DNA of 64,000 bases from Gammaproteobacteria bacterium UBA5109 (GCA_002414385.1 DHZH01000001.1:248431-312430), one strand, 5' to 3'; counted from the stretch's first letter, positions 17,735 to 26,957 are shown. Notes: a model not told the origin generated them from the letters alone. Made by a program: numbers and translations.

Positions 17735-19399
17735 CTATGAACCGCTATTGCTCAGTCCGTTCTCAGGTAGATAATTTCGATATCGGTCCAGGTCACCTTC
17801 CAGTGATGCCTGGTTAATAACCACTGGACGGATAAATATTATCAGTTCGGTTTTAGAAGCTGAATCCTCACGATAACTGAACAAACTGCCGATCCCGGGA
17901 AGTCGGGATGCCCCGGGTAAACCGGCATTGGTGTTGTCCAGAGTATCCTGCATCAAGCCGCCGAGTACAGCAATATCGCCACTGAAAACTTTCATGACTG
18001 ATTCCATTTCCCGAACCTGAATTTCCGGAATCTGGCTGATTACCCCTTCCTGTGCCAGAACCGGGTTCGGATCGTTGACAAAGCGGACGATACGGGAAAT
18101 TGTTGGTCTGACATTCAGTGTGACCTGATCGTCATCACTGATCTGCGGGGTGACCGTCATGACAAAGCCGACCGGAACTGTTTCCAGGTTGCTGGTGTAG
18201 GTGGCCGGCGAGGTTATGTTGCCATTGGCCCCGACAGTGGCAGGAGTCACATCGATCGTGAAATAAACCCGGTTATCCACCACACGAAGCATTGCAGGCT
18301 GATTGTTCAGTGCCATGATACGCGGACTGGAAAGCACCCGCAGGTCGCCGAATTGCGACAGGAGTCGAACGGTGGCGTCAACGGACTCACCGGTAGTGTC
18401 GTTGCCGGAAATAATCAGTTCATTGGTGGGAGCAGCGTTAAGGTTGGCCCCCAGCAGGTTCTGGCCGAAATTGATATCAAGATCACTGTTGTTGATGATG
18501 GCATTCCAGTCAACGCCTGACTGATAGTTATCACTCAGGTTCACCTCAACCACGGTTGCTTCAATCAATACCTGACTCAGGGAACGGTTCTGCACCAGGC
18601 TCAGGAAGGACTGGACTTCCCGGTGCTGTCTGCCTGTGGCGCGGATATTCAACAGGCCGCTTTCGCGGTTAGGAACCACTGAATTACTCAGGTCAATGTT
18701 TTCGCCTCCAGTGCTTATTTCACTGAGCAGGGAAATAATGTTGTTGGTCAGCGAAGTCCAGAAATCATAATTGGAGTTCTGGCTTAAATTGGCTGTAGAG
18801 TTATTGCCGCCACCGCCAGTAGTGATGGAAGTTGCGATATCAGTAGATGTTTCTGCACTACGGGTGACGTTTACGTAGTCAATTTCGTAAATCTGCCAGT
18901 AGGGCAGGTCAGGTTCAACCAGCACGTTGTCACTGTCATCGAAAGTCCAGCGAATATTTATCTGCTGGGACAGGCGTTCAAGAATCTGCGGGATAGACTG
19001 GTCGATCGCATTAAGGCTGACCTGACCACTGATGGCCGGATGGATATCGATATTGATATTGGCATCGCGAGCCACTCTGAACAGCAGGTCCCGGACCGGG
19101 ACATCCATCACCGACACAGAATAGAGGTCCGGTTCGGCGACTGGCTCGGGAACCGAGATCAGCGGCAATGTTTCCACCACTTCAGGAATGGCATTATCTT
19201 CCGGCGCTTCAGACTGATTTGCCGGTGCTTCCAGGTGCCTGCCGTTTTCCACATTGCCCGGGGGCACGGTGGTTTGAAGCTGGGTGGTCGAACAGGCCGT
19301 CAGAAACAATACTGAGACAGATAAAAAACCATATAGGGCGTGAATCCCCGGGGTCTTTTGAGAAGAGCCGGGAAGCAATATTTTGTTTTTTCTCAGCAT
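17735..19399 (-). CDS. mshL: Secretin, MshL-type outer-membrane lipoprotein
   Basis: Outer-membrane channel for the filament. A lipobox (FLTACSTTQ, near residue 36) marks a lipoprotein. An STN/short secretin N-terminal domain is at about 90-165 (SVSVMDVPVRDLLFRVARD). A Gly/Asn/Thr-rich variable loop lies near 190-215, then the secretin barrel domain (about 310-545), with the family block ESVMKVFSGDIAVLGGLMQD near residue 468 and the terminal ELIIFIRPVVI. It is first in the long minus-strand assembly operon. The 183-base gap upstream, to the CNB-protein stop, must contain the operon promoter. Confidence 0.9.
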   Translation of the reverse strand: MLRKNKILLPGSSQKTPGIHALYGFLSVSVLFLTACSTTQLQTTVPPGNVENGRHLEAPANQSEAPEDNAIPEVVETLPLISVPEPVAEPDLYSVSVMDVPVRDLLFRVARDANINIDIHPAISGQVSLNAIDQSIPQILERLSQQINIRWTFDDSDNVLVEPDLPYWQIYEIDYVNVTRSAETSTDIATSITTGGGGNNSTANLSQNSNYDFWTSLTNNIISLLSEISTGGENIDLSNSVVPNRESGLLNIRATGRQHREVQSFLSLVQNRSLSQVLIEATVVEVNLSDNYQSGVDWNAIINNSDLDINFGQNLLGANLNAAPTNELIISGNDTTGESVDATVRLLSQFGDLRVLSSPRIMALNNQPAMLRVVDNRVYFTIDVTPATVGANGNITSPATYTSNLETVPVGFVMTVTPQISDDDQVTLNVRPTISRIVRFVNDPNPVLAQEGVISQIPEIQVREMESVMKVFSGDIAVLGGLMQDTLDNTNAGLPGASRLPGIGSLFSYREDSASKTELIIFIRPVVINQASLEGDLDRYRNYLPENGLSNSGS

Positions 19400-19583
19400 C
19401 TTAGGAGATTCTCTTAAAATAATACGTAGATTTAAATTGCTTTGCCGGCAAAATGCAAGAATCTGGGCCTAAATTCCTGTTTTTTTTCTGGTATTTCTCC
19501 TGCCTGAGGTAAATATTAAACATAATTGCCTGATTTTGGCTTGATACCGGTCAATTTTCTCCAGCGTCAGCGCTAATTTCTTC

Positions 19584-20162
19584 TCAAACCGCCTCGGTAT
19601 GAGAATGTTCCAGATAATGTACGAGTTCTGAACTGGTTGAACGCAAGCGCTGGGAAAGCATGGTAATCAGCTTGATCAGTATCTTGGAACCGAAACTGGG
19701 TTCTTCCATGATGATCTTGACCATGCTGTCCCTGGAAAGTACTGCAAAAGTTGTAGCATCAAGAGCAATACAGGTTGCGAAGCGAGGTTCCCCGTCAATC
19801 ATGGACATCTCACCAAGAGTAGTGCCAGGACCGGCGATGGTCATCGGCCGACGTTCCCCATGGGAATCGGTTTTCAGAATATTGACCCTGCCTTCAATGA
19901 TGAAAAGCATGTAATCGTCGACATCGCCTTCCCGAATAATGGTGGTGCCAGCTTCAACTTCGTAAGCCTGCATGAAAGAGGTCAGCTTTTCGACATCATC
20001 GACCGTGAAATCTTCAAAGAATTTGGACTGCCCCATCATGTTGAAAATTTTCTGCATCATGATGTTGGCATTGCCGAGTGATTTGAAACTCAGCAGGAGT
20101 TCATTTTTTGGGGATGTATCATCGTTTTCTTGCATGTGCTTACCAGAAGTGACGGGCCTCAT
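19584..20162 (-). CDS. Cyclic-nucleotide-binding domain protein without HTH
   Basis: The 192 residues hold one cNMP-binding (CAP-type) domain at about 45-165. The phosphate-binding cassette reads LGEMSMIDGEPRFATCIAL (near 117-135), close to the canonical GE-x(n)-PR-A/S pattern. The C-terminal helix ends without any helix-turn-helix, so it is not a CRP-like transcription factor. It more likely acts by protein contact. It is divergent from the ExeA/MshM-like ATPase gene and lies just upstream of the secretin gene. The start is uncertain: ATG at 20162 or the ATG nine codons later (20135). The ligand could be cAMP from the cyclase at 4037-5302, but this is inference. Confidence 0.85.
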   Translation of the reverse strand: MRPVTSGKHMQENDDTSPKNELLLSFKSLGNANIMMQKIFNMMGQSKFFEDFTVDDVEKLTSFMQAYEVEAGTTIIREGDVDDYMLFIIEGRVNILKTDSHGERRPMTIAGPGTTLGEMSMIDGEPRFATCIALDATTFAVLSRDSMVKIIMEEPSFGSKILIKLITMLSQRLRSTSSELVHYLEHSHTEAV

Positions 20163-20335
20163 ACCCCTTGCAGGCCGCAGGCGAAAAACTCGCTGCTCAT
20201 GTTTTTATAAACAATGGAAGAATAACCGCCAACGTGCATGAAGTCTAGTAAATGGCTAGCTTGACGATGTTCAGAGGGGGTGATACTGTCCTTAAAAATA
20301 CGAAGCTTCCGGCGACTTAATGCAGCGACCCGCAA

Positions 20336-22255
20336 ATGTACCTTGATTTCTTTTCACTAAAGAAATTCCCTTTCCGTATCACTCCAGACCCGTCAATGTT
20401 TTTTCCCGGTGGTTCCGATGGCCCCGGTGTCGTCCTCAATGCCCTGGTTTATGCAGTCACTTCCGGTGAAGGAATCGTCAAGGTTGTCGGTGAGGTTGGC
20501 AGTGGTAAAACCATGCTTTGCCGCATGCTGGAGGAGCGTCTGCCGGATGAGGTTGAAATCGTTTATCTGGCCAACCCCAGTCTTTCGGCAAAAGATATTA
20601 TTTATGCCATCGCCTTTGAACTGGACCTGGATGTGGATGCGTCCACGGAGCGACTCATGGTCATGCACAAGCTGCAGGACTATCTGGTTAAAAAACACAG
20701 TGAAGGGGGGGCAGTTGTAGTTTTCATCGAAGAAGCCCAGGGCATGCCGATTGAAACCCTTGAAGAAATTCGCCTGCTGAGCAACCTGGAAACCCATCGC
20801 CATAAACTGATGCAGATAATCCTGTTTGGTCAGCCGGAGCTGGATAAAAACCTGGCCGGAAAAAATATCCGCCAATTGCGTGAAAGGATTACCCACAGTT
20901 TTTATCTGGAACCGATGACAGCCCAGCGAACCAGTGATTACCTGCAATACCGCATGCAGGCAGCCGGCTGTCCCTGGCCCAAGATCTTCACCCCGAAAGC
21001 GGAAAAACTTCTGTGTAAGGCCTCAGAGGGCCTGACCCGACGCGTCAACATTCTGGCCGACAAATCCCTGATGGCTGCATATGCATCCTCATCCATTCAG
21101 CCGGGCCATGAATACGGCGCCATCCAGCAGAAAGTACAAGCCGCGCATGTAAGAGCTGCCATTCGCGATAGCGGTTATGGTAAACGTTTTCTGTGGCCCT
21201 GGGCGGGCCTGGCTGTTTCACTCGCAATAATTGTCATGGCTGCAGGGCTTTATCCCCTTTGGTATCCACAAATAACACAATTGCTTGATATTGCAGGTTT
21301 TGTTGGCGGCCCTGCAAATACGGTGCAGAGTGAGCCAGCAGCGGAGCTGCAAGCTAGCGATTCCCCTCCATTACAACAGGCCACGGTAGCTGGTAACGGG
21401 CCTGAAACCGCCCCGCTGACCGTTCCGGCTGAGTTGTCTGCCAGCGTTTTGCCTGGCTCAGAAAATCTGCCAGGCGCTGCAAACACGCAGGCCACAGAGC
21501 AGATTGAGCAGCTTGAGCTTGCTCCCGGACCTGCTGAAACAGACAGTTCCGAGCTTGTTGCTGGTAATTCAGCCGTCGGGCAAAATCCAGTGCAAACTGG
21601 CCTTGAAAGTAATGCCGATGAACAAATTTTGCAGCCAGATGCTGCTGTACAGGAAGAGCCGTCCGCAAGCGAAGTACCAGTAGCTGCAGCGGACTCTGCT
21701 GAACTTGCTGTAGCAACTGACATTGAACAGGCAACAGTAACTCCTGAACAGGGAGACAGCCTTGAGCAGGAGAGCAGCCTTGAGCTGGGAGACAGCCTTG
21801 AGCAGGAGGACAGCCTTGAGCTGGTAGAAAATAAAGGGGGAAGCAGAATTGCTGTGCCTGAAGACCTTCCGCAAGGCAATCAGTCGCCAGCAGCTGAAGA
21901 TTCGGCCTTTGCGGATCTGGATGGCCTGATTGGTATCAGAGCCAGAGCCAGTGGAGGCTGGCTGCAGGCGCTGGCCGAGAAAGACGGGTATACCGTACAG
22001 ATGGCGTCTTTCCCTACCTCGGATCAACTGATGCTGGAAGAGTACCTGCAGTTGTTATCCCTGACTTCAATGATCAATGAGACCTATCTTTGTCTGATAT
22101 CAGCAACATCCCGACTACCGCAACAATGGTTGGTGATTCATGGTGATTTCAATGGTGTCAGCCGGGCCAGAGCCTATATTGATAGCCTGCCGACATACAG
22201 CCGTCAGTATGAGCCATTTGTCAGGAACTCCAGTAGTATCGCCTGCCTGAATTAG
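20336..22255 (+). CDS. ExeA/MshM-like AAA ATPase with C-terminal SPOR-like domain
   Basis: The opening MYLDFFSLKKFPFRITPDP is the ExeA/GspA/MshM signature. Walker A GEVGSGKT is at residues 52-59, and a Walker B region VVVFIEEAQG (EEAQ in place of the usual DEAQ) near 126-135. A membrane helix follows at about 285-305. Next is a long Ala/Glu/Pro-rich periplasmic linker containing two perfect-length 12-residue repeats, and a final domain (about 540-639, DGYTVQMASFPTSDQL) that resembles SPOR peptidoglycan-binding domains. ExeA-type proteins help secretins pass the cell wall, which fits the neighbouring MshL/MshN genes. It is transcribed away from the assembly operon and ends at a strong terminator. 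Confidence 0.85.
   Translation: MYLDFFSLKKFPFRITPDPSMFFPGGSDGPGVVLNALVYAVTSGEGIVKVVGEVGSGKTMLCRMLEERLPDEVEIVYLANPSLSAKDIIYAIAFELDLDVDASTERLMVMHKLQDYLVKKHSEGGAVVVFIEEAQGMPIETLEEIRLLSNLETHRHKLMQIILFGQPELDKNLAGKNIRQLRERITHSFYLEPMTAQRTSDYLQYRMQAAGCPWPKIFTPKAEKLLCKASEGLTRRVNILADKSLMAAYASSSIQPGHEYGAIQQKVQAAHVRAAIRDSGYGKRFLWPWAGLAVSLAIIVMAAGLYPLWYPQITQLLDIAGFVGGPANTVQSEPAAELQASDSPPLQQATVAGNGPETAPLTVPAELSASVLPGSENLPGAANTQATEQIEQLELAPGPAETDSSELVAGNSAVGQNPVQTGLESNADEQILQPDAAVQEEPSASEVPVAAADSAELAVATDIEQATVTPEQGDSLEQESSLELGDSLEQEDSLELVENKGGSRIAVPEDLPQGNQSPAAEDSAFADLDGLIGIRARASGGWLQALAEKDGYTVQMASFPTSDQLMLEEYLQLLSLTSMINETYLCLISATSRLPQQWLVIHGDFNGVSRARAYIDSLPTYSRQYEPFVRNSSSIACLN
21752..21823 (+). repeat. Two in-frame 36-base tandem repeats inside the ExeA/MshM-like gene
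   Basis: Two adjacent 36-base units (21752-21787 and 21788-21823) encode GDSLEQESSLEL and GDSLEQEDSLEL. Within each unit there is a half-repeat (DSLEQE/SSLEL). They lie in the acidic periplasmic linker and are expected to vary in copy number by slippage. Confidence 0.85.
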
Positions 22256-22273
22256 GGCGTGATGACAGGCAAA

Positions 22274-22303
22274 AAAAAAGACCGGGATTAACCGGCCTTT
22301 TTT
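22274..22303. terminator. Bidirectional terminator between convergent genes
   Basis: An A-tract, AAGACCGG, a short loop and CCGGCCTT then a T-tract form a hairpin with one mismatch. It lies 18 bases after the ExeA/MshM-like stop and serves the convergent gene ending at 22334 as well. Confidence 0.85.
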
Positions 22304-22333
22304 GTATTTCTTTTGTACTTCTGAAAATCAGAC

Positions 22334-22816
22334 TTATCGCGGAGCGATTGTGCCGTAATCCCAGTGTTCGGCAACACGGCCATCTTCAATTCGGAACATA
22401 TCAAACCAGGTGGTAGTGTAGGTTTCACCTGTGTTGGGGTTTTCAAGTTCGCGCAGGAAGGCCATGGTGACATGGCGATTGTCGGCAGTAATGCCTACCA
22501 GGTCAGGAATATGGTCCAGCGGTTCCTGCTCACCCATGCTACCAAAAAACTGAATAAACGGTGCGCGTCCGGTCGGAATATTCGGGTTATGCTGAATATA
22601 GTCTTCATCCATCATGCGGCGGGCAGCATCCATATCACGTGCAACCAGCACCAGACGCCAGAAATCATAAGCCAGACGTTTGTCAGCAGCTTCCTGTGGA
22701 TCGCTGTCTTCCAGCCAGGCGGCCTGTTCATTGGCCGGAATGGCTTCTACCGGCACCTGCGCAAAAGCAGCTGTGCTGAATAATCCCAATAGCATTAATG
22801 CTAAATATTTTTTCAT
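22334..22816 (-). CDS. Secreted SnoaL-like (NTF2-fold) protein
   Basis: A signal peptide (MKKYLALMLLGLFSTAAFAQ) is followed by a domain of about 120 residues with the SnoaL-like pattern: YIQHNPNIPTGRAPFIQFF near the middle and a C-terminal FDMFRIEDGRVAEHWD. Proteins with this fold are small alpha/beta barrels that bind or isomerise hydrophobic ligands; the substrate is unknown. The start at 22816 is preferred to the ATG two codons upstream because GGAG then lies seven bases before it. It is a monocistronic gene. Confidence 0.75.
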   Translation of the reverse strand: MKKYLALMLLGLFSTAAFAQVPVEAIPANEQAAWLEDSDPQEAADKRLAYDFWRLVLVARDMDAARRMMDEDYIQHNPNIPTGRAPFIQFFGSMGEQEPLDHIPDLVGITADNRHVTMAFLRELENPNTGETYTTTWFDMFRIEDGRVAEHWDYGTIAPR

Positions 22817-22932
22817 TATCATTCTCCAGGTTAATTACTTCTTTATAGCAAAGAACCGCCAGATTATAGGCTAGTCGGCTCAACATACAAGAAAGACGGG
22901 GGGTGGTCATTTGCGAACACTGTGTTCAGAAA

Positions 22933-22958
22933 ATAAAGGAGGCCTGAGCCTCCTTTAT
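22933..22958. terminator. Terminator downstream of the 23022-23930 gene
   Basis: ATAAAGGAGGC and GCCTCCTTTAT form an 11-base perfect stem around a CTGA loop. It is positioned after the reverse-strand stop at 23022. The T-tract on the reverse side is short. Confidence 0.7.
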
Positions 22959-23021
22959 CACTTCACTCCCCGTTTACTCTTCAGGCCTTAACAGGCTCTT
23001 TTTAAATCAGTCAAATCAATT

Positions 23022-23930
23022 CTAGTCGCGAATGATGGGTGATATACCATCACCGTAGCGCTCTTCCCGGGTCAGGTTTTCAAGACGCCATTCGCGAACG
23101 TAATGCATGTATTCAGGTCGCATTGTGTTACCGCCACCTTGACCGGCTTCCTCCGGAATACCATATAGCTGGGCAAAATCAACACTGTAGGGAGACTCGC
23201 CAGGTAAATAGTGTGGTACATCTCCTGCTTCACGCGGGACTTCAGTCGCAGAACGGCAAGGATAGGCAGCCATGGTAGTCAGTTCTCGACGGTCAAAGCC
23301 GTTGGATTTGAAGAATATGCCGTCCAGATAGACCGGGTCTTCAATCATGTAAATATGGGTAATTTTATCGCCATGAGGAATAAAGCGCTCGGTCATGACT
23401 GCCTGGTCACTGAATGCCAGACCGTTACGACGCATCCAGCCTGCTTTCAGATGAGTTGTCCTGACCACCAGCGTATCACCTTCCCAATGTCCGGTTGAAA
23501 AACCCTGCCAGCTATGCGGCGCCATGGCGTCCGGGTGTTCGCGACCATCCATCCAGATGGTTCGTCTTTGTGCCTGCCAGCGGATATGGGTGCCGATGCT
23601 GATTTCCTGCAGTGATACCGGGTCCAGTTCCTGCCAGATAAACAGGTTGCCAACACCGCGGAATCCATAAGTGGAAGGGTGTGGTTTGCATTGATGCTCA
23701 GGCAAAGTAAGCAGTGATGCCTGCCAGGTTTCAGCGCGTGTGCGAGCCGCCTGATTGATCGGCAATCCGGCATAATCGCCGGCAAAGGGGCCTGGCCCTC
23801 GCTCTTCTGAGTCCTCATGCATGATGGGATTCCAGTGGCCGAAAATGCCCTGCGCCAGTGCAGAATTTGCAATACCTGTAAAAGGGGCGATCAGGACCAG
23901 AACTGCTAGAAATTTAAAAGTGGAGCGCAT
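23022..23930 (-). CDS. Conserved secreted protein of unknown function
   Basis: The start at 23930 (AGGAAG six bases upstream) gives 302 residues with a signal peptide ending about ANSALAQG. The mature protein contains TIWMDGREHP, GFSTGHWEGDTLVVRTTHL and GWMRRNGLAFSDQ. I recognise this as a recurring set of blocks in uncharacterised periplasmic proteins of marine proteobacteria and acidobacteria. No catalytic motif can be assigned. It is monocistronic with its own terminator. A longer frame opens 17 codons upstream, but its N-terminus would disrupt the signal peptide. Confidence 0.75.
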   Translation of the reverse strand: MRSTFKFLAVLVLIAPFTGIANSALAQGIFGHWNPIMHEDSEERGPGPFAGDYAGLPINQAARTRAETWQASLLTLPEHQCKPHPSTYGFRGVGNLFIWQELDPVSLQEISIGTHIRWQAQRRTIWMDGREHPDAMAPHSWQGFSTGHWEGDTLVVRTTHLKAGWMRRNGLAFSDQAVMTERFIPHGDKITHIYMIEDPVYLDGIFFKSNGFDRRELTTMAAYPCRSATEVPREAGDVPHYLPGESPYSVDFAQLYGIPEEAGQGGGNTMRPEYMHYVREWRLENLTREERYGDGISPIIRD

Positions 23931-24105
23931 GACACTTCCTGTTTTTATAGTAATTATTCTTGGGGCCGAAAAATATACCATGATTCCATAACTATTTTAA
24001 AAGTTTTTTAATTCCGGGACCGGCTGCTTCCTCATTACCTGCATTATTTCTACAGGGGGCATGACTTCTGGGACAAAGCCTGTATCAATCAGGTAAGCTA
24101 GCGGC

Positions 24106-25938
24106 ATGCAGGTTCTTGATGCCACTCTTAATGCACATGCCTTTGCGGTAATGATACTGACGCTCATTGCCCTGATCATGTTCACCAGTAACAAACTCCC
24201 CCTGGAAACCTCCAGCCTTGCCATCCTGGTATTGCTTGCAGTCGGCTTTTACATATTCCCCTTTTCCGAGGGTGGTGTGGTGCTTGATCCGCTCGAGTTT
24301 TACTCGGGCTTTGGTCACGAAGCCCTGGTCGCGGTATGCGCTTTGATGATTATCGGGCAGGGCTTGTCGCAGACAGGTGCACTGGAGCCGGTGGGACGGG
24401 TGCTGGCAAAACTCTGGACAATATCGCCAGCGCTTTCATTTCTGTTCACTTTGGTTATCGGCGCCATCCTCAGTGCATTCGTAAATAATGTACCGATTGT
24501 TATTTTACTCCTGCCGATTCTAATGAGTGTGTCCCTAAAAACCGGCACAGCACCTTCAGGTATTCTTATGCCGATGGGTTTTGCCACATTGATTGGCGGC
24601 ATGGGAACAACCATTGGCACCTCTACCAATCTGCTGGTAGTGTCCGTAGCAGCCAGTATGGGCATGCGGGAATTTTCCATGTTTGAATTTGTGGCGCCGG
24701 TGGCCTTGAGTAGTGGCGTCGCAATTCTGTATTTATGGCTGATTGCGCCACGTATCCTTCCTTCCAGACAGTCGGAGTTGTTTGAAGCAACGCCGCGGAT
24801 TTTTTCCGCGGCCCTGCATGTGACTGAAGAAAGCTTTGCCAAGGATAAAACCCTGGAAGAGATTCGCAAAAAGACCGACGATCAGATCAATGTAAACTAT
24901 GTCCGACGTGGTGGCGAAGAGATGCGCTCGCTGCCGCATACGGGGACGACGATCCACGAAGGTGATCAGTTACTGGTCACGGATACGGCAGAAAATCTAA
25001 AGGCTTTTGAGAAGCAGCTGGGGACCGTCCTTTATACCAGTGATACGCCGGTGGATGAAGATCATCCCCTGAAAGCTGAAGATCAACAACTGGCTGAATT
25101 GATTGTCACACAGGGCTCGGCGCTGGAAGGAACATCCCTGTCCAGCAGTCGATTTGCCGACCGCTATCAGCTTATTTCACTGGCGATTCATCGTGGCGGC
25201 ATATACGGCCGCAATATGATCCAGGATATTGCCAACACCAGCTTACAGGTTGGTGATGTGCTGCTGGTGCAGGGAGCCAGTGAACAGATTGCCGAGATGA
25301 AAAAGCGCCGTGACGTGATGGTGCTGGATTCGACACTGGATATAACACACAGCAGTAAAGCGCCAATTTCCCTGATTATTATGGTAGCGGTGGTAAGCGT
25401 TGCTGCGTTGGGTATTATTCCAATTGCCATTAGCGCAGTTGCCGGTGTGCTGTTGATGGTACTGACCAAATGCCTGGGCTGGAAAGACATGGTCAGGGCG
25501 CTCAATGCACAGATCATTCTGATTGTTGCAGCCAGTCTTGCACTGGGCTCGGCTTTGCTGGAAACAGGGGCGGCCGATGTCATTGCCGCCTGGTTTGTTT
25601 CTCTGACCATGGATAGCTCTGTCACCATGCAATTAAGTGGGCTGATGTTGCTGATGGCAGTACTGACCAATATTGTTTCCAATAACGCCGCAGCCGTGAT
25701 CGGTACACCGATTGCCATTGGCATCGCGAATCAGCTGTCATTGCCGCTTGAACCTTTTGTACTGGCCGTGCTGTTCGGGGCCAACATGAGTTATGCCACA
25801 CCTATGGCCTACAAGACCAACCTGCTGGTAATGACGGTTGGCGGCTATAGTTTTCGGGACTTTCTCAAAGTCGGAATTCCCCTGACATTGATCATGTGGT
25901 TGTCATTAAGCTGGCTGGTTCCGAAGTTTTACCTTTAG
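24106..25938 (+). CDS. SLC13/DASS-type transporter with two RCK_C (TrkA-C) domains
   Basis: Inner-membrane permease of 610 residues. Two blocks of membrane helices (about 10-225 and 415-605) flank a cytoplasmic insert. The insert carries two RCK_C/TrkA-C domains, seen as the repeated IHEGDQLLVTDTAE and LQVGDVLLVQGASE (near 285 and 380). Paired re-entrant motifs GTTIGTSTNLLVV and TNIVSNNAAAVIGTP are typical of sodium-coupled anion transporters of this family. The substrate could be sulfate, a dicarboxylate or another anion and cannot be told from sequence. Its stop overlaps that of the convergent gene by four bases. Confidence 0.85.
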   Translation: MQVLDATLNAHAFAVMILTLIALIMFTSNKLPLETSSLAILVLLAVGFYIFPFSEGGVVLDPLEFYSGFGHEALVAVCALMIIGQGLSQTGALEPVGRVLAKLWTISPALSFLFTLVIGAILSAFVNNVPIVILLLPILMSVSLKTGTAPSGILMPMGFATLIGGMGTTIGTSTNLLVVSVAASMGMREFSMFEFVAPVALSSGVAILYLWLIAPRILPSRQSELFEATPRIFSAALHVTEESFAKDKTLEEIRKKTDDQINVNYVRRGGEEMRSLPHTGTTIHEGDQLLVTDTAENLKAFEKQLGTVLYTSDTPVDEDHPLKAEDQQLAELIVTQGSALEGTSLSSSRFADRYQLISLAIHRGGIYGRNMIQDIANTSLQVGDVLLVQGASEQIAEMKKRRDVMVLDSTLDITHSSKAPISLIIMVAVVSVAALGIIPIAISAVAGVLLMVLTKCLGWKDMVRALNAQIILIVAASLALGSALLETGAADVIAAWFVSLTMDSSVTMQLSGLMLLMAVLTNIVSNNAAAVIGTPIAIGIANQLSLPLEPFVLAVLFGANMSYATPMAYKTNLLVMTVGGYSFRDFLKVGIPLTLIMWLSLSWLVPKFYL

Positions 25939-26624
25939 TGTTCAGCTTCATGCCTGAGTGCAGAGTCAGCTTTGCAACTGACAATAGCCGGGGCTTGCTG
26001 AATCAATGAATCATTTTCCAGCGCGGCTACCATGAATAAAGCGAAATCTATGCGGCGTGTCCGGTTGCTGGCCAGCACCGGGTCACCGACATGTTGGCTC
26101 CAGACCGGCAAACCTTCGCTTTCGCCTTCTTCGATATCACTGCAGCGCACCACAGTCCAGCGCCTGTCGCTACTGAAAATGCGCCGACAGGCCTCGACCT
26201 GATCACTGATGTCGGCAAAACGAAAGAGCCGGGCAAAAAAAGTAAAGACCGGTAACATCATACGCAAAGACAGGGGATAGACATCCTTGCCGTCACGGCT
26301 TATATGCCAGCCACATGAAAAAACCAGCCGCGCATCGGCCGGGGCAAAATCCAGTACAGCCTGGGCGGTGCCTGATGCATACTGCTGGACACCCCAGGGG
26401 ACCAGTACGGTCAGCACGCCATCGCAATTGGATACTGCTTGCCTGATCACATCCCGGTCATTGCTCGTTCCCGTTATGATGGTCATGCGATCCTTCCAGG
26501 GGGAAAGTTTATCGACACTTTGCGCACGGCAAACGCCGGTCACGTCATAGCCCTTATCCAGAGCATGCTGAAGCATATAACGACCCAGTTTTCCTGAAAC
26601 TCCGATGATGCAGATCTTTTTCAT
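25935..26624 (-). CDS. Atypical SDR / NAD(P)-binding protein (NmrA-like)
   Basis: A Rossmann start KKICIIGVSGKLGRYMLQHA fits atypical short-chain dehydrogenases (NmrA/HSCARG type) that bind NAD(P)H. The catalytic YxxxK of classical SDRs is not apparent, so it may be a redox sensor or an epimerase-like enzyme. It starts six bases after the DUF3301 gene and is probably read from the same transcript as lnt. It is convergent with the transporter gene. Confidence 0.7.
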   Translation of the reverse strand: MKKICIIGVSGKLGRYMLQHALDKGYDVTGVCRAQSVDKLSPWKDRMTIITGTSNDRDVIRQAVSNCDGVLTVLVPWGVQQYASGTAQAVLDFAPADARLVFSCGWHISRDGKDVYPLSLRMMLPVFTFFARLFRFADISDQVEACRRIFSSDRRWTVVRCSDIEEGESEGLPVWSQHVGDPVLASNRTRRIDFALFMVAALENDSLIQQAPAIVSCKADSALRHEAEH

Positions 26625-26630
26625 AGTAAA

Positions 26631-26957
26631 TCAGTATTGTGTAATTTCCAGCTCTTCCAGATCAAGAATGACCCGTACAAAATTGAAACCGCTAAGCAGA
26701 ATTTCACCTCTATGCCGGTCCTGGCCATCGGTGGAAAAATCGAATTCATAGACCCGGCATAACTTGCGATGATTTTGTGTGCGGTGCAACTGCAGTTTCT
26801 TGAATACCAGGGTCTGATCAAGCAACTGGACTTTGCGTTGCTGGCAATAAACCTTGGCCTGGGTGATGGCGAAGGTTTTCTGCTCAGTAGTGCGCCACCA
26901 GTAAGCCAGCAAGAGGATGAAAAGAAAAAGCAGAATCACATCAATCAGGCTGAGCAT
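26631..26957 (-). CDS. DUF3301 family membrane-anchored protein
   Basis: An N-terminal membrane helix (about residues 4-20) is followed by the DUF3301 hallmark AKVYCQQRKVQLLDQTLVFKKL and a C-terminal SGFNFVRVILDLEEL. The function is unknown. It overlaps the lnt 3' end by 17 bases, so the two are likely translated together. This small gene often follows lnt or lies near core genes in Gammaproteobacteria. Confidence 0.85.
   Translation of the reverse strand: MLSLIDVILLFLFILLLAYWWRTTEQKTFAITQAKVYCQQRKVQLLDQTLVFKKLQLHRTQNHRKLCRVYEFDFSTDGQDRHRGEILLSGFNFVRVILDLEELEITQY

Noticed and set aside
21250..21879. Reverse open frame rich in Ser/Cys/Ala opposite the ExeA/MshM-like gene
   Set aside because: Composition reflects the Glu/Ala-rich linker repeat on the other strand; no start signal.
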